This document shows positions 33,352 through 41,054 of a stretch of 64,000 bases of DNA, one piece after another (the first letter of the stretch is position 1; each line of letters opens with the position of its first letter). The notes beneath the pieces are model-generated. The model ran no database searches and was not told where the DNA came from. It saw only the letters and a list, made by a program, of their open reading frames with translations. Both the position numbers and the translations under genes were made by a program. The stretch comes from Pasteurella sp049670895 (GTDB lineage Bacteria > Pseudomonadota > Gammaproteobacteria > Enterobacterales > Pasteurellaceae), in NCBI RefSeq assembly GCF_049670895.1, contig NZ_CP187170.1. One strand, written 5' to 3'.

Positions 33352-33759
33352 ATGATGCCAGAGGAAGTTTTTCGCTTTCCTATCCGAGTTTATTATGAAG
33401 ATACGGACGCAGGTGGCGTGGTTTATCATGCTCGATATTTGCATTTTTTTGAAAGAGCAAGAACAGAATATTTGCGTGCATTGAATTTTTCACAACAAAC
33501 GTTGTTAAATGAACGACAATTAGCTTTTGTTGTCAAAACCATGAACATTGATTATTGTTTCCCTGCCAAGTTAGATGATTTACTTGAAGTGGAAACAAAG
33601 GTGAATGCCGTGAAAGGGGCAACTTTGCTTTTTTCACAATTGTTAAAAAAAGAGACACTGATTTTATGCGAGGCTACTGTTAAAGTAGCCTGTGTTGATC
33701 TTGGAAAAATGAAATCCGTGGCGATTCCTAATGAGATAAAAATCGCACTAGAAATTTAG
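33352..33759 (+). CDS. ybgC: Acyl-CoA thioester hydrolase YbgC (Tol-Pal associated)
   Basis: A 135-residue hotdog-fold thioesterase. The active-site region YYEDTDAGGVVYHARYLHFFERARTEY carries the conserved Asp of the 4HBT-II type. YbgC hydrolyses short-chain acyl-CoA in H. influenzae and opens the tol operon in many gammaproteobacteria. Two ATGs in a row (33352, 33355) follow AAGGACGG; the first has the better spacing. tolQ follows after 24 bases. Confidence 0.95.
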   Translation: MMPEEVFRFPIRVYYEDTDAGGVVYHARYLHFFERARTEYLRALNFSQQTLLNERQLAFVVKTMNIDYCFPAKLDDLLEVETKVNAVKGATLLFSQLLKKETLILCEATVKVACVDLGKMKSVAIPNEIKIALEI

Positions 33760-33783
33760 CTATAAACGTTGTCGGAGTATGTA

Positions 33784-34473
33784 ATGACTACAGATTTGAA
33801 CTTTTTAGAGTTATTTCTAAAAGCCAGTATTGTTGTTCAGCTTGTTATTGTAATTTTGCTTATTTTCTCAATTGCCTCATGGGCAATTATTATTCAACGT
33901 AGTCGAGTATTAACTCGTGCATTAAAAGAATCTGCTGCTTTTGAAGACCGTTTTTGGTCAGGCGAAGATCTTAATCGTTTATATGAAGGATTGGAAAATC
34001 GCCGTGATGGCTTAAGTGGGAGTGAACAAATCTTTTATGTGGGGTTTAAAGAGTTTTCTCGTCTAAAACAAGCCAATCCAGAATATTCCGAATCTATTAT
34101 TCAAGGTAGCACACGTGCAATGAATTTAGCGATGAATCGTGAAGTGGAAGACCTTGAAACACGTATTCCTTTTCTCGCAACAGTGGCGTCCATCAGTCCC
34201 TATATCGGCTTATTTGGTACCGTCTGGGGGATTATGCATGCATTTATGGCATTAAGTGGAGCGAAACAAGCTACCTTGCAAATGGTTGCCCCTGGGATCG
34301 CAGAAGCGTTGATTGCCACCGCAATTGGTTTATTTGCGGCTATTCCTGCGGTGATGGCATACAATCGTTTAAGTTTACGTGTGAACAAATTAGAACAAAA
34401 TTACGGCAATTTTATTGATGAATTTACCACAATTTTACACCGCCAAGTGTTTGGTAAAAATACTCATCACTAA
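33784..34473 (+). CDS. tolQ: Tol-Pal system protein TolQ
   Basis: A 229-residue MotA/ExbB-type inner-membrane protein with three spans. With TolR it forms the proton channel that powers TolA during outer-membrane constriction. The conserved ATVASISPYIGLFGTVWGIMHAF segment of span 2 is present. I start at the ATG at 33784 after CGGAGTATGTA; the frame continues to a GTG at 33769, inside that ribosome site region. Confidence 0.97.
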   Translation: MTTDLNFLELFLKASIVVQLVIVILLIFSIASWAIIIQRSRVLTRALKESAAFEDRFWSGEDLNRLYEGLENRRDGLSGSEQIFYVGFKEFSRLKQANPEYSESIIQGSTRAMNLAMNREVEDLETRIPFLATVASISPYIGLFGTVWGIMHAFMALSGAKQATLQMVAPGIAEALIATAIGLFAAIPAVMAYNRLSLRVNKLEQNYGNFIDEFTTILHRQVFGKNTHH

Positions 34474-34509
34474 TTAATCGTGCCCAAATTTAACCGTCAC
34501 TTATGTGAA

Positions 34510-34518
34510 AAGTGCGGT
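34510..34518 (+). repeat. DNA uptake signal sequence between tolQ and tolR
   Basis: Exact AAGTGCGGT in the 73-base gap between tolQ and tolR, inside the operon. Confidence 0.9.
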
Positions 34519-34546
34519 CTATTTTAAAAAAGTTTTAGAGGTATCT

Positions 34547-34969
34547 ATGTCTTACCGTCGTAAACGCAGAGATGTGAAATCCGAAATTAATATTGTGCCA
34601 TTTTTGGACGTATTACTGGTTTTGTTATTGATTTTCATGGCAACGGCACCTATCGTGAGTCAAAGTGTGCAAGTGGAATTGCCCGATGCTGTTGAAAGTC
34701 AAAGTGTCGCAAATGAAGATAAAGTACCTGTGATTTTAGAAGTCGCAGGTATCGGTCAATATAGTTTGGCTATCGGTTCAGAACGTCTAGAAGGCTTAAC
34801 CGAAGAAATGGTCACTCAGCTATCTAAACAAGAATTTGACAAAGATAATAATACATTGTTTTTAGTAGGGGGAGCGAGAGATGTGCCTTATGAAGAAGTC
34901 ATCAAAGCACTCAATTTACTTCATCTTGCAGGTATTAAATCTGTTGGATTAATGACAAACCCGATTTAA
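34547..34969 (+). CDS. tolR: Tol-Pal system protein TolR
   Basis: A 140-residue ExbD-type protein. The single span starts with the proton-path residue in INIVPFLDVLLVLLLIF (Asp23 equivalent). The periplasmic domain ends KALNLLHLAGIKSVGLMTNPI. The ATG at 34547 after TTAGAGG is the start; the frame is open to 34505, but that part contains the uptake signal. tolA follows after 16 bases. Confidence 0.97.
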   Translation: MSYRRKRRDVKSEINIVPFLDVLLVLLLIFMATAPIVSQSVQVELPDAVESQSVANEDKVPVILEVAGIGQYSLAIGSERLEGLTEEMVTQLSKQEFDKDNNTLFLVGGARDVPYEEVIKALNLLHLAGIKSVGLMTNPI

Positions 34970-34985
34970 TAAGATAGGTAATATT

Positions 34986-36218
34986 GTGCAGAGTAAGCGA
35001 CAAAATAAAGAGGTAAGTGCGGTCATCATTTCGATTGTTTTGCACGTTATCTTGTTTGGTTTGCTAATTTTAGGTTCTTTATATCATCGCATTGAAATTA
35101 TGGGCGGTGGAGAAGGCGATGGTGATGTCATGGGGGCGGTCATCGTTGATACAGGTGTCGCCGCACAGGAATGGGGACGTTTGCAACAGCAACAAAAAGG
35201 GAACAAAAACCAAGCGAAAAAACCTGAACCTGAGGTAAAAGAGAAACCAGACCAACCTGATCAAGAAGAGATTGCTCGTCAGCAAGAAATTGAAAAACAA
35301 AAAGCACTAGAGAAACAAAAAGAGCGAGAAAGACAGAAAGAAATTGAAAAACAAAAGGAACTTGAACGCCAAAAACAACTTGAAGAACAGAAAAAACAAG
35401 AAGAAAAAGCCCGTTTAGAAGCATTAGAAAAACAAAAGAAAGCAGAGGAAGCAAAAGCAAAAGAGCGAGCAGAAGCGGCGAAATTAAAAGAGGAGGCTGA
35501 AGCTAAACGCCTTGCTGCCTTAGCAAAACAGGCGGAAGAGGAAGCGAAAGCCAAAGCAGCAGAAGAAGCAAAACGCAAAGCAGAAAAGGCGAAAGCGGAA
35601 GCCGAGGCAAAAGCTAAGGCAGAAAAAGCCAAAGCCGAGAAAGCAGAAGCTGAGGCTAAGGCAAAAGCGGAAAAAGCAGAAGCTGAGGCTAAGGCAAAAG
35701 CGGAAAAAGCAGAAGCTGAGGCTAAGGCAAAAGCGGAGAAAGCAAAAGCAGAAGCCAAGGCAAAAGCAGACAAAGCTAAAGCGGATAAAGAAAAAGCCGA
35801 ATCCGCCCAACGCAAAGCCGATCAAGCCGCATTAGATGATTTCTTTAATGGGGGAAATGTAGGGGGCGGTTCTGCGACAAAAGGGAGTAATACAAACCGT
35901 CAAGGTAGCCAAGGCAGTGGTGCTGCATTAGGTGCGGGAGATGGTGGAAAAACGGGTGATCAGTATGCAGGGATCATCAAACGAGAAATTCAACGTCGTT
36001 TCTTAAAAGAACCTGGTTTTGTGAATAAAGTGTGTGTGGTTGAAGTGGAGTTTTTAAGAGATGGAACCATTTCAAATTATCGCAGAATCTCAGGACCTGA
36101 TGATATTTGTCAGGCGGCGATGAGTGCGGTGGCAAGAACGAAGAAAGTGCCAGCAGCACCAACGGATGAGATTTATCAAAGATATAAAACATCCCCAATT
36201 GAATTTAAATTAAGATAA
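34986..36218 (+). CDS. tolA: Tol-Pal system protein TolA
   Basis: A 410-residue envelope-spanning protein. Domain I is a single N-terminal span (about 13-34). Domain II, about 65-280, is a long Lys/Glu/Ala/Gln helix. Domain III (about 315-410) is the globular part binding TolB/Pal, ending YQRYKTSPIEFKLR, with two cysteines (KVCVVEV, DDICQAA). The start is a GTG at 34986 with GATAGGTAA before it. Domain II contains three exact 33-base tandem repeats (35643-35741), so helix length may vary between strains. Uptake signal in frame at 35015. Confidence 0.96.
   Translation: MQSKRQNKEVSAVIISIVLHVILFGLLILGSLYHRIEIMGGGEGDGDVMGAVIVDTGVAAQEWGRLQQQQKGNKNQAKKPEPEVKEKPDQPDQEEIARQQEIEKQKALEKQKERERQKEIEKQKELERQKQLEEQKKQEEKARLEALEKQKKAEEAKAKERAEAAKLKEEAEAKRLAALAKQAEEEAKAKAAEEAKRKAEKAKAEAEAKAKAEKAKAEKAEAEAKAKAEKAEAEAKAKAEKAEAEAKAKAEKAKAEAKAKADKAKADKEKAESAQRKADQAALDDFFNGGNVGGGSATKGSNTNRQGSQGSGAALGAGDGGKTGDQYAGIIKREIQRRFLKEPGFVNKVCVVEVEFLRDGTISNYRRISGPDDICQAAMSAVARTKKVPAAPTDEIYQRYKTSPIEFKLR
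35643..35741 (+). repeat. 33-base tandem repeat within tolA
   Basis: Three near-identical copies starting at 35643, 35676 and 35709, each coding AEAEAKAKAEK. The near-identity at nucleotide level implies recent duplication or recombination. Units keep the reading frame, so copy-number change only alters helix length. Confidence 0.92.
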
Positions 36219-36293
36219 AGCTAGTATTGCCTTTTATTATCGTTATTATGCGATAAAGAAAGCGTAATCGATGGAGAACAATAGGTGGTTCCA

Positions 36294-37592
36294 ATGAAAA
36301 TAGTCGCTCGAGTATGGAGTTTATTGATGATGTTAGGCTTTGCTGTATTACAAACAGCACAAGCCGAAGTTCGCATTGTGATTGATGAAGGGGTGGATAG
36401 TGCCCGTCCGATCGCAGTGGTGCCATTCAAATGGAATGGTCCGGGTTCTGCTCCTGCCGATATTGCGGATATTATTGCTGCAGATTTACGTAATAGTGGT
36501 AAATTTAATCCCATCCCTGTCAATCGTATGCCTCAACAACCTACTTCTGTCTCGGAAGTTAATCCTGAAGCTTGGTCTGCATTAGGGATTGATGCCGTGA
36601 TCGTTGGGCAAGTGACCCCAGCAAATGGTAGCTTTAATATTGCTTATCAATTAGTGGATACTATTGGTGCAACTGGCAGTGCGGGAGCTGTATTAAGCCA
36701 GAATCAATATACTGTGACGAACAAATGGTTACGTTATGGTGCACACACGGTGAGTGATGAAGCTTTTGAAAAGTTGACCGGAATTAAAGGGGCATTTAGA
36801 ACGCGTATCGCCTATATCGTACAAAAAAATGGTGGCTCACAACCTTACGAAGTCCGTGTTTCCGATTATGATGGTTTTAATCAATTTATTGTCAATCGTA
36901 GCTCACAACCATTGATGTCCCCAGCATGGTCTGCAGATGGTAGAAAATTAGCTTACGTTTCGTTTGAAAATAGAAAATCTCAATTAGTTGTTCAAGATCT
37001 TGGATCTGGTGCTCGTAAAGTCGTAGCGTCATTTAAAGGACACAATGGTGCACCTGCTTTTTCGCCAGATGGCTCAAGATTAGCGTTTGCCTCGTCACAA
37101 GATGGCGTGTTGAATATTTATGTCATGAATTTAGGTAGTGGACAAATTGCACAGTTAACGAGAGGAGCGGGAAATAATACCGAGCCGTCTTGGTCACCTG
37201 ATGGTCAAACAATTGTGTTCACATCTGATAGAAGCGGCTCGCCACAAGTTTATCAAATGAGTGCAAGTGGTGGTGGCGCCTCATTAGTGAGCTCAGGTGG
37301 TCGCAGTTATAGTGGGCAAATTACCGCCGATGGTAGTACATTAATCATGATTAGTGGTGATAATATCATCAAAAAAGACTTGGCTTCAGGCAGTACAGAA
37401 GTCTTAAGTTCGACTTTCTTAGATGAAAGTCCGAGTATTTCACCGAACGGAATCATGATTATTTACAGTTCTACCCAAGGATTAGGAAAGGTGCTACAAT
37501 TGGTTTCCGCTGATGGGCGTTTTAAAGCACGGTTACCAGGAAATGATGGACAAGTTAAATTCCCAGCTTGGTCACCATATTTAACTAAATAA
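36294..37592 (+). CDS. tolB: Tol-Pal system beta-propeller protein TolB
   Basis: A 432-residue periplasmic protein. The signal peptide ends TAQA before EVRIVIDEGVDSARP. An N-terminal alpha/beta domain (to about 165) is followed by a WD40-like propeller with repeated SPAWSADGRKLAYVS, APAFSPDGSRLAFAS and EPSWSPDGQTIVFTS blades. TolB links TolA and Pal. The ATG at 36294 follows AATAGGTGG; a GTG at 36285 is the alternative. Confidence 0.97.
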   Translation: MKIVARVWSLLMMLGFAVLQTAQAEVRIVIDEGVDSARPIAVVPFKWNGPGSAPADIADIIAADLRNSGKFNPIPVNRMPQQPTSVSEVNPEAWSALGIDAVIVGQVTPANGSFNIAYQLVDTIGATGSAGAVLSQNQYTVTNKWLRYGAHTVSDEAFEKLTGIKGAFRTRIAYIVQKNGGSQPYEVRVSDYDGFNQFIVNRSSQPLMSPAWSADGRKLAYVSFENRKSQLVVQDLGSGARKVVASFKGHNGAPAFSPDGSRLAFASSQDGVLNIYVMNLGSGQIAQLTRGAGNNTEPSWSPDGQTIVFTSDRSGSPQVYQMSASGGGASLVSSGGRSYSGQITADGSTLIMISGDNIIKKDLASGSTEVLSSTFLDESPSISPNGIMIIYSSTQGLGKVLQLVSADGRFKARLPGNDGQVKFPAWSPYLTK

Positions 37593-37612
37593 AAAAACTC
37601 TAAGGAGAATAC

Positions 37613-38071
37613 ATGAAAAAATTAACAAAAGTATTGCTAGTTGCTGGTTCTGTCGCTGTATTAGCTGCTTGTGGTTCTTCTAAAAAAGAAGAAACTGCTG
37701 CGGCTGGACAAACCTTCGGTGGTTACTCAGTTCAAGATTTACAACAACGTTATAACACCGTTTACTTCGGTTTTGACAAATACAATATCGAAGGTGAATA
37801 TGTTCAAATTTTAGATGCGCACGCTGCATTCTTAAATGCAACTCCAGCAACTAAAGTTGTTGTTGAAGGTAACACCGATGAGCGTGGTACACCAGAATAC
37901 AACATCGCTTTAGGTCAACGTCGTGCTGATGCAGTACAAAACTACTTATCTGCTAAAGGTGTTCAAGCAGGTCAAGTATCTACCGTTTCTTACGGTGAAG
38001 AGAAACCTGCTGTGTTAGGTCATGATGAAGCTGCTTATTCTAAAAACCGTCGTGCAGTGTTAGCATACTAA
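37613..38071 (+). CDS. pal: Peptidoglycan-associated lipoprotein Pal (P6)
   Basis: A 152-residue outer-membrane lipoprotein: signal with lipobox LAAC, Cys20 lipidated. The OmpA-like domain includes the peptidoglycan-binding stretch VVVEGNTDERGTPEYNIALGQRRADAVQNYL. It anchors the outer membrane to the cell wall and is the Haemophilus P6 antigen homologue. AAGGAG lies before the ATG. The cpoB/ybgF gene that follows pal in enterobacteria is absent; a terminator and tRNA genes follow. Confidence 0.98.
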   Translation: MKKLTKVLLVAGSVAVLAACGSSKKEETAAAGQTFGGYSVQDLQQRYNTVYFGFDKYNIEGEYVQILDAHAAFLNATPATKVVVEGNTDERGTPEYNIALGQRRADAVQNYLSAKGVQAGQVSTVSYGEEKPAVLGHDEAAYSKNRRAVLAY

Positions 38072-38084
38072 TTTCTAGCTTAGA

Positions 38085-38117
38085 AAAAACTGGGTCTTTG
38101 ATGGCCCAGTTTTTTTA
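38085..38117 (+). terminator. Intrinsic terminator of the tol-pal operon
   Basis: AAAAAACTGGG and CCCAGTTTTTTT flank a short loop 14 bases after the pal stop. Classic shape with a long T run. Confidence 0.95.
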
Positions 38118-38217
38118 TGCCTTGTATTTTCTAGACTTGAAATATTGCTAGGATGGGTTAGAATCACATTCTTTCGGTGCTTATTTATTCAAATAAGCAA
38201 AAAAATAAAAATTTTTA

Positions 38218-38245
38218 TTGATTCTTAAAATAAAATCAGTATTAT
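38218..38245 (+). promoter_or_regulatory. Likely promoter of the tRNA-Lys cluster
   Basis: TTGATT (38218) and TATTAT (38240) are 16 bases apart, after an A/T-only stretch resembling an UP element. The GC-rich GCCTCCG after the -10 is typical of growth-rate-controlled stable RNA promoters. Confidence 0.55.
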
Positions 38246-38274
38246 AAGCCTCCGTTACGCAATGATATGTAAAC

Positions 38275-38350
38275 GGGTCGTTAGCTCAGTCGGTAGAGCA
38301 GCGGACTTTTAATCCGTTGGTCGAAGGTTCGAATCCTTCACGACCCACCA
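38275..38350 (+). tRNA. tRNA-Lys(TTT), copy 1
   Basis: A 76-base cloverleaf: acceptor GGGTCGT pairing with ACGACCC, D-loop AGCTCAGTCGGTAGAGC, anticodon TTT within ACTTTTAAT, T-arm GTTCGAATCC, encoded CCA. All stems pair. No other gene follows on the transcript except the two copies downstream. Confidence 0.97.
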
Positions 38351-38393
38351 CTTACAAGCAATACGTAACATACCAATGCAGTTAAATGCAAAT

Positions 38394-38469
38394 GGGTCGT
38401 TAGCTCAGTCGGTAGAGCAGCGGACTTTTAATCCGTTGGTCGAAGGTTCGAATCCTTCACGACCCACCA
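38394..38469 (+). tRNA. tRNA-Lys(TTT), copy 2
   Basis: Identical over all 76 bases to copy 1, including the encoded CCA. It lies 43 bases after copy 1, with no promoter seen between, so it is probably processed from the same precursor. Confidence 0.97.
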
Positions 38470-38495
38470 CTTTATTCTCGTAATCAAACCCAGAT

Positions 38496-38571
38496 GGGTC
38501 GTTAGCTCAGTCGGTAGAGCAGCGGACTTTTAATCCGTTGGTCGAAGGTTCGAATCCTTCACGACCCACCA
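38496..38571 (+). tRNA. tRNA-Lys(TTT), copy 3
   Basis: Third identical copy, 26 bases after copy 2. The spacers between copies share almost nothing, so identity is kept by selection or gene conversion on the tRNA bodies only. No strong terminator is seen after it. Confidence 0.97.
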
Positions 38572-38670
38572 TCTCACTCTTTTCAAACACCTATTTTTCA
38601 TTCTAATAGAGATTTTTTAAATTCATTTTTCCTTGTGCTTAACAGTATAAATATTCTGCTTTCAAACTTG

Positions 38671-38692
38671 TTTTGCGATCCGTATTCCAGTT
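38671..38692 (+). promoter_or_regulatory. CRP-S-like (competence) site upstream of comN
   Basis: The left half TTTTGCGATC matches the H. influenzae CRP-S (Sxy-dependent) half-site exactly; the right half is poor. It lies 86 bases before the comN start. comNOPQ is a known member of the Sxy/CRP competence regulon in H. influenzae. Confidence 0.72.
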
Positions 38693-38756
38693 TTTTATTC
38701 ACCTTATCGTATTTCTGACAGATTTGACGTAAAGTCCCTTTAAAAAAGGAATCTGT

Positions 38757-39275
38757 GTGAAAAAAGGATTTACGTTATTGGAACTGATGATCGTATTGGG
38801 GTTAATCAGTAGTCTTCTTCTAGCTGTGTCCCCTGTTTGGCAAACACAAGGGCGTGAGCAAATGCTGATGAAAGAACAGCAGAAACTGATGGTATTTTTA
38901 CGCCAGTTACAAGCCCGTGCAAAAAATTCTCCCCATATTTGGTTTTTGATAGCCAATCGGCATCCTTTGCAAGATCGCTGGTGTTTAACGGCTCAAATAA
39001 AAAGTGCTCAGCTTTGTGATTGCTTTGCTCCAGAACATTGCCCAACATCGCTCGCAGCACAATTTTATTACCCTCATTTTCCACAGCATGTCAAGCTAAG
39101 CAGTAAGCGTTACTTGCCTTTTGAAATCACACGTTTTAGTGGCGTAAGAGACACCTTATCGACAGCGTGCTTTAGTTTATTCAGTGAACAAGAAAAAGTC
39201 GTTTTTACCCTATTCAATGTGGGAAGCATGAAAGTAAAACGAAATCAATCTTGGAGTGCTTGCGAAAATGAATAA
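38757..39275 (+). CDS. comN: Competence pseudopilin ComN (type II secretion GspH/FimT-like)
   Basis: A 172-residue minor pilin with a class III leader: MKKG then FTLLELMIVLGLI, with Glu at mature position 5, so it is a prepilin peptidase substrate. The C-terminal part has several cysteines (CLTAQIKSAQLCDCF). In Haemophilus comN is essential for DNA uptake and opens the comNOPQ operon. The start is a GTG at 38757 after AAAAAAGGA. It overlaps comO by 8 bases. Confidence 0.9.
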   Translation: MKKGFTLLELMIVLGLISSLLLAVSPVWQTQGREQMLMKEQQKLMVFLRQLQARAKNSPHIWFLIANRHPLQDRWCLTAQIKSAQLCDCFAPEHCPTSLAAQFYYPHFPQHVKLSSKRYLPFEITRFSGVRDTLSTACFSLFSEQEKVVFTLFNVGSMKVKRNQSWSACENE

Positions 39276-39990
39276 AAAACCGAGCGTGCCATATCGTGGG
39301 CAAATGTTATTGGCTTTGCTGCTTTCTTTGTTTTTATCCAGTGCCTTATTGGTGGTGATGATACGTTTTTATGTGCAGATTCAATGGCAAAACAAAAAAG
39401 CTTTTGCCTTATTACAGCTACAATCTGAATTGCAACAGGCTGTGCAATTAATGACAAAAGACATTAAACGGGCTGGTTTTCGAGCTCAATCGGATAAAGT
39501 CTTGCAAGATAATTTTTCTTTATTTGAAACCGCAGATGGGAAAGCCATTCAACTTTTTGCTTCTTCCTCCTCACTGCCCTTTGATTGTGTGTTGTTTTTC
39601 TATGATTTGGATACCAGTGGTTGCATTGGCGAAAGTCTTAAAGGGAAGCATTGCCAGCGTCAGGGGTACAATCAAACACAACATATTGAACGAGAGTTAT
39701 TTGGTTATCGTTTAAATAACGGCATGCTTGAAAGCCGTTTAACGTATAAAAGTGCGGTGAATTCTCGTTGTAAATTGTCGGAATGCCAAGGTTATTTATC
39801 ACAACAAGCTTGTCAGTATGGAGGCTGGGTCGATTTATTGGATGCTCAACAATACCAAATTACTGCATTAAGGTTTGATTGGGTGGCAGAACAACAAGGG
39901 ATTGACGTTTATTTAAAAGGGGTTTCTAAATTATTTCCTGATCTTGAATATGAAACGCGATCCCTCATTCCCTTATTAAATCAGGGGTGA
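39268..39990 (+). CDS. comO: Competence pseudopilin ComO
   Basis: A 240-residue protein with a pilin-like N terminus: YRG then QMLLALLLSLFLSSALLV. The Glu normally at mature position 5 is replaced by Ala, as in some minor pilins. The mature part has several cysteines (FDCVLFF, GCIGESLKGKHC, CKLSECQGYL). The ATG at 39268, after GGAGTGC, overlaps the comN end. In-frame uptake signal at 39750. Assigned by position and leader; sequence divergence is high in this family. Confidence 0.85.
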   Translation: MNKKPSVPYRGQMLLALLLSLFLSSALLVVMIRFYVQIQWQNKKAFALLQLQSELQQAVQLMTKDIKRAGFRAQSDKVLQDNFSLFETADGKAIQLFASSSSLPFDCVLFFYDLDTSGCIGESLKGKHCQRQGYNQTQHIERELFGYRLNNGMLESRLTYKSAVNSRCKLSECQGYLSQQACQYGGWVDLLDAQQYQITALRFDWVAEQQGIDVYLKGVSKLFPDLEYETRSLIPLLNQG

Positions 39991-39992
39991 AA

Positions 39993-40703
39993 ATGAAAAA
40001 TCTGATTCACATTGTCAGAGGAGCCCCCCTACAGCGAGGCATGATGAGCTTAACATTGTGTATGATTTTAGCGACCTTGTTAATGGGGTTTCTTTTATTT
40101 GATGATGAATTATTGCATCTTTATACTCGGCAAGCAGGTTATCAAAAGCAGTTTGTTCAACAAACGAGGCTGTTACAGCAAAAGGTCAACATGCAAGGTC
40201 AGTCTGCTTGTGAGCATTTACCCTTGACGTTAAAGGGCAATGTTCATCGTCTGACATTTGCTTTATCTGATCCTTCAGGTGAATTACGCCATTATCTTTG
40301 GTGTCATCGTGTTTCTCTCTTTCACAAAGCCCCTAAGCGAGGGCTGAATCCAAAGGGGCTAACAGAGTATATTGATCTTACAAAGCTTGCCCAGTTTTCC
40401 CCCTTATTTTCCACACCAGCTACGGCTTATCAAGGCGATAAAACTGAACGTTTTTATTGGTTTTCAGCCCCACAACATCGGTTAGAACTCACAGGCAACC
40501 TCAATGCCGTGATTATTGCCGAAGGGGAATTGGTATTGGAGGGGAAAGGAAAAATTACAGGTGCGATTATTGCAGCAGGAAACATAGAACAAAAGGAGGG
40601 CGTAATCGTGAGTTATCGTAAAGCGACGGTGGATTATTGGTTGACAACACTCAGTCGTTGGCAACAAGCGGAGCAAAGTTGGCATGATTTCATTCCTCAA
40701 TAA
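39993..40703 (+). CDS. comP: Competence pseudopilin ComP
   Basis: A 236-residue protein with a leader ending QRG before MMSLTLCMILATLLMGFLLF, again without Glu5. The middle contains cysteine and histidine pairs; the C-terminal 70 residues form a beta-helix-like stretch (LTGNLNAVIIAEGELVLEGKGKITGAIIAAGNI). The start at 39993 follows AGGGGTG, overlapping the comO stop region. In Haemophilus comP is part of the DNA uptake machine. Confidence 0.83.
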   Translation: MKNLIHIVRGAPLQRGMMSLTLCMILATLLMGFLLFDDELLHLYTRQAGYQKQFVQQTRLLQQKVNMQGQSACEHLPLTLKGNVHRLTFALSDPSGELRHYLWCHRVSLFHKAPKRGLNPKGLTEYIDLTKLAQFSPLFSTPATAYQGDKTERFYWFSAPQHRLELTGNLNAVIIAEGELVLEGKGKITGAIIAAGNIEQKEGVIVSYRKATVDYWLTTLSRWQQAEQSWHDFIPQ

Positions 40704-40986
40704 TCCATGGCAAAAAGGCATGAGCCTAACGGCTTTTTTGGTGGCATTAACTTTGTTTAGTGGGATTTTTCTGAGTATCAGCCAATGGGCAGGGCATCAA
40801 CGAAAAAATGCTTTCCAACTTTATCAATATATTCAGGCACTTCAAATTGCAGAAAATCAATCTCAGCGTCAGTTTTTAGGGTTAGCTTGTGAACCTCATG
40901 TGATACAAAATCAGATCAGTTTTGCGATTGAATGCCGTGAAAAGCAAATTGTGGTGCGTTATCCATTGGGTGAAATAAGGCTGTAA
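40684..40986 (+). CDS. comQ: Competence pseudopilin ComQ
   Basis: A 100-residue small pseudopilin: WQKG then MSLTAFLVALTLFSGIFLSIS, also without Glu5. It overlaps comP by 20 bases, so translation is likely coupled. The mature part keeps two cysteines (GLACEPH and IECREKQ). Last gene of comNOPQ; recC follows 68 bases later. Confidence 0.82.
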   Translation: MISFLNNPWQKGMSLTAFLVALTLFSGIFLSISQWAGHQRKNAFQLYQYIQALQIAENQSQRQFLGLACEPHVIQNQISFAIECREKQIVVRYPLGEIRL

Positions 40987-41054
40987 AAAACTTGCGATAG
41001 GATAAAATCTGGGAAACAATATCGGCTCAATGTGGCAATTTAATGGGGCATAGC

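Noticed and set aside
35279..35815. 178-residue Ala/Ser-rich reading frame on the minus strand
   Set aside because: It is the complement of the tolA Lys/Glu/Ala repeat region; low complexity, no ribosome site, no family resemblance.
38572..38756. Additional gene or RNA between tRNA-Lys and comN
   Set aside because: AT-rich stretch; apart from the CRP-S-like site no gene, stem-loop RNA or repeat could be supported.
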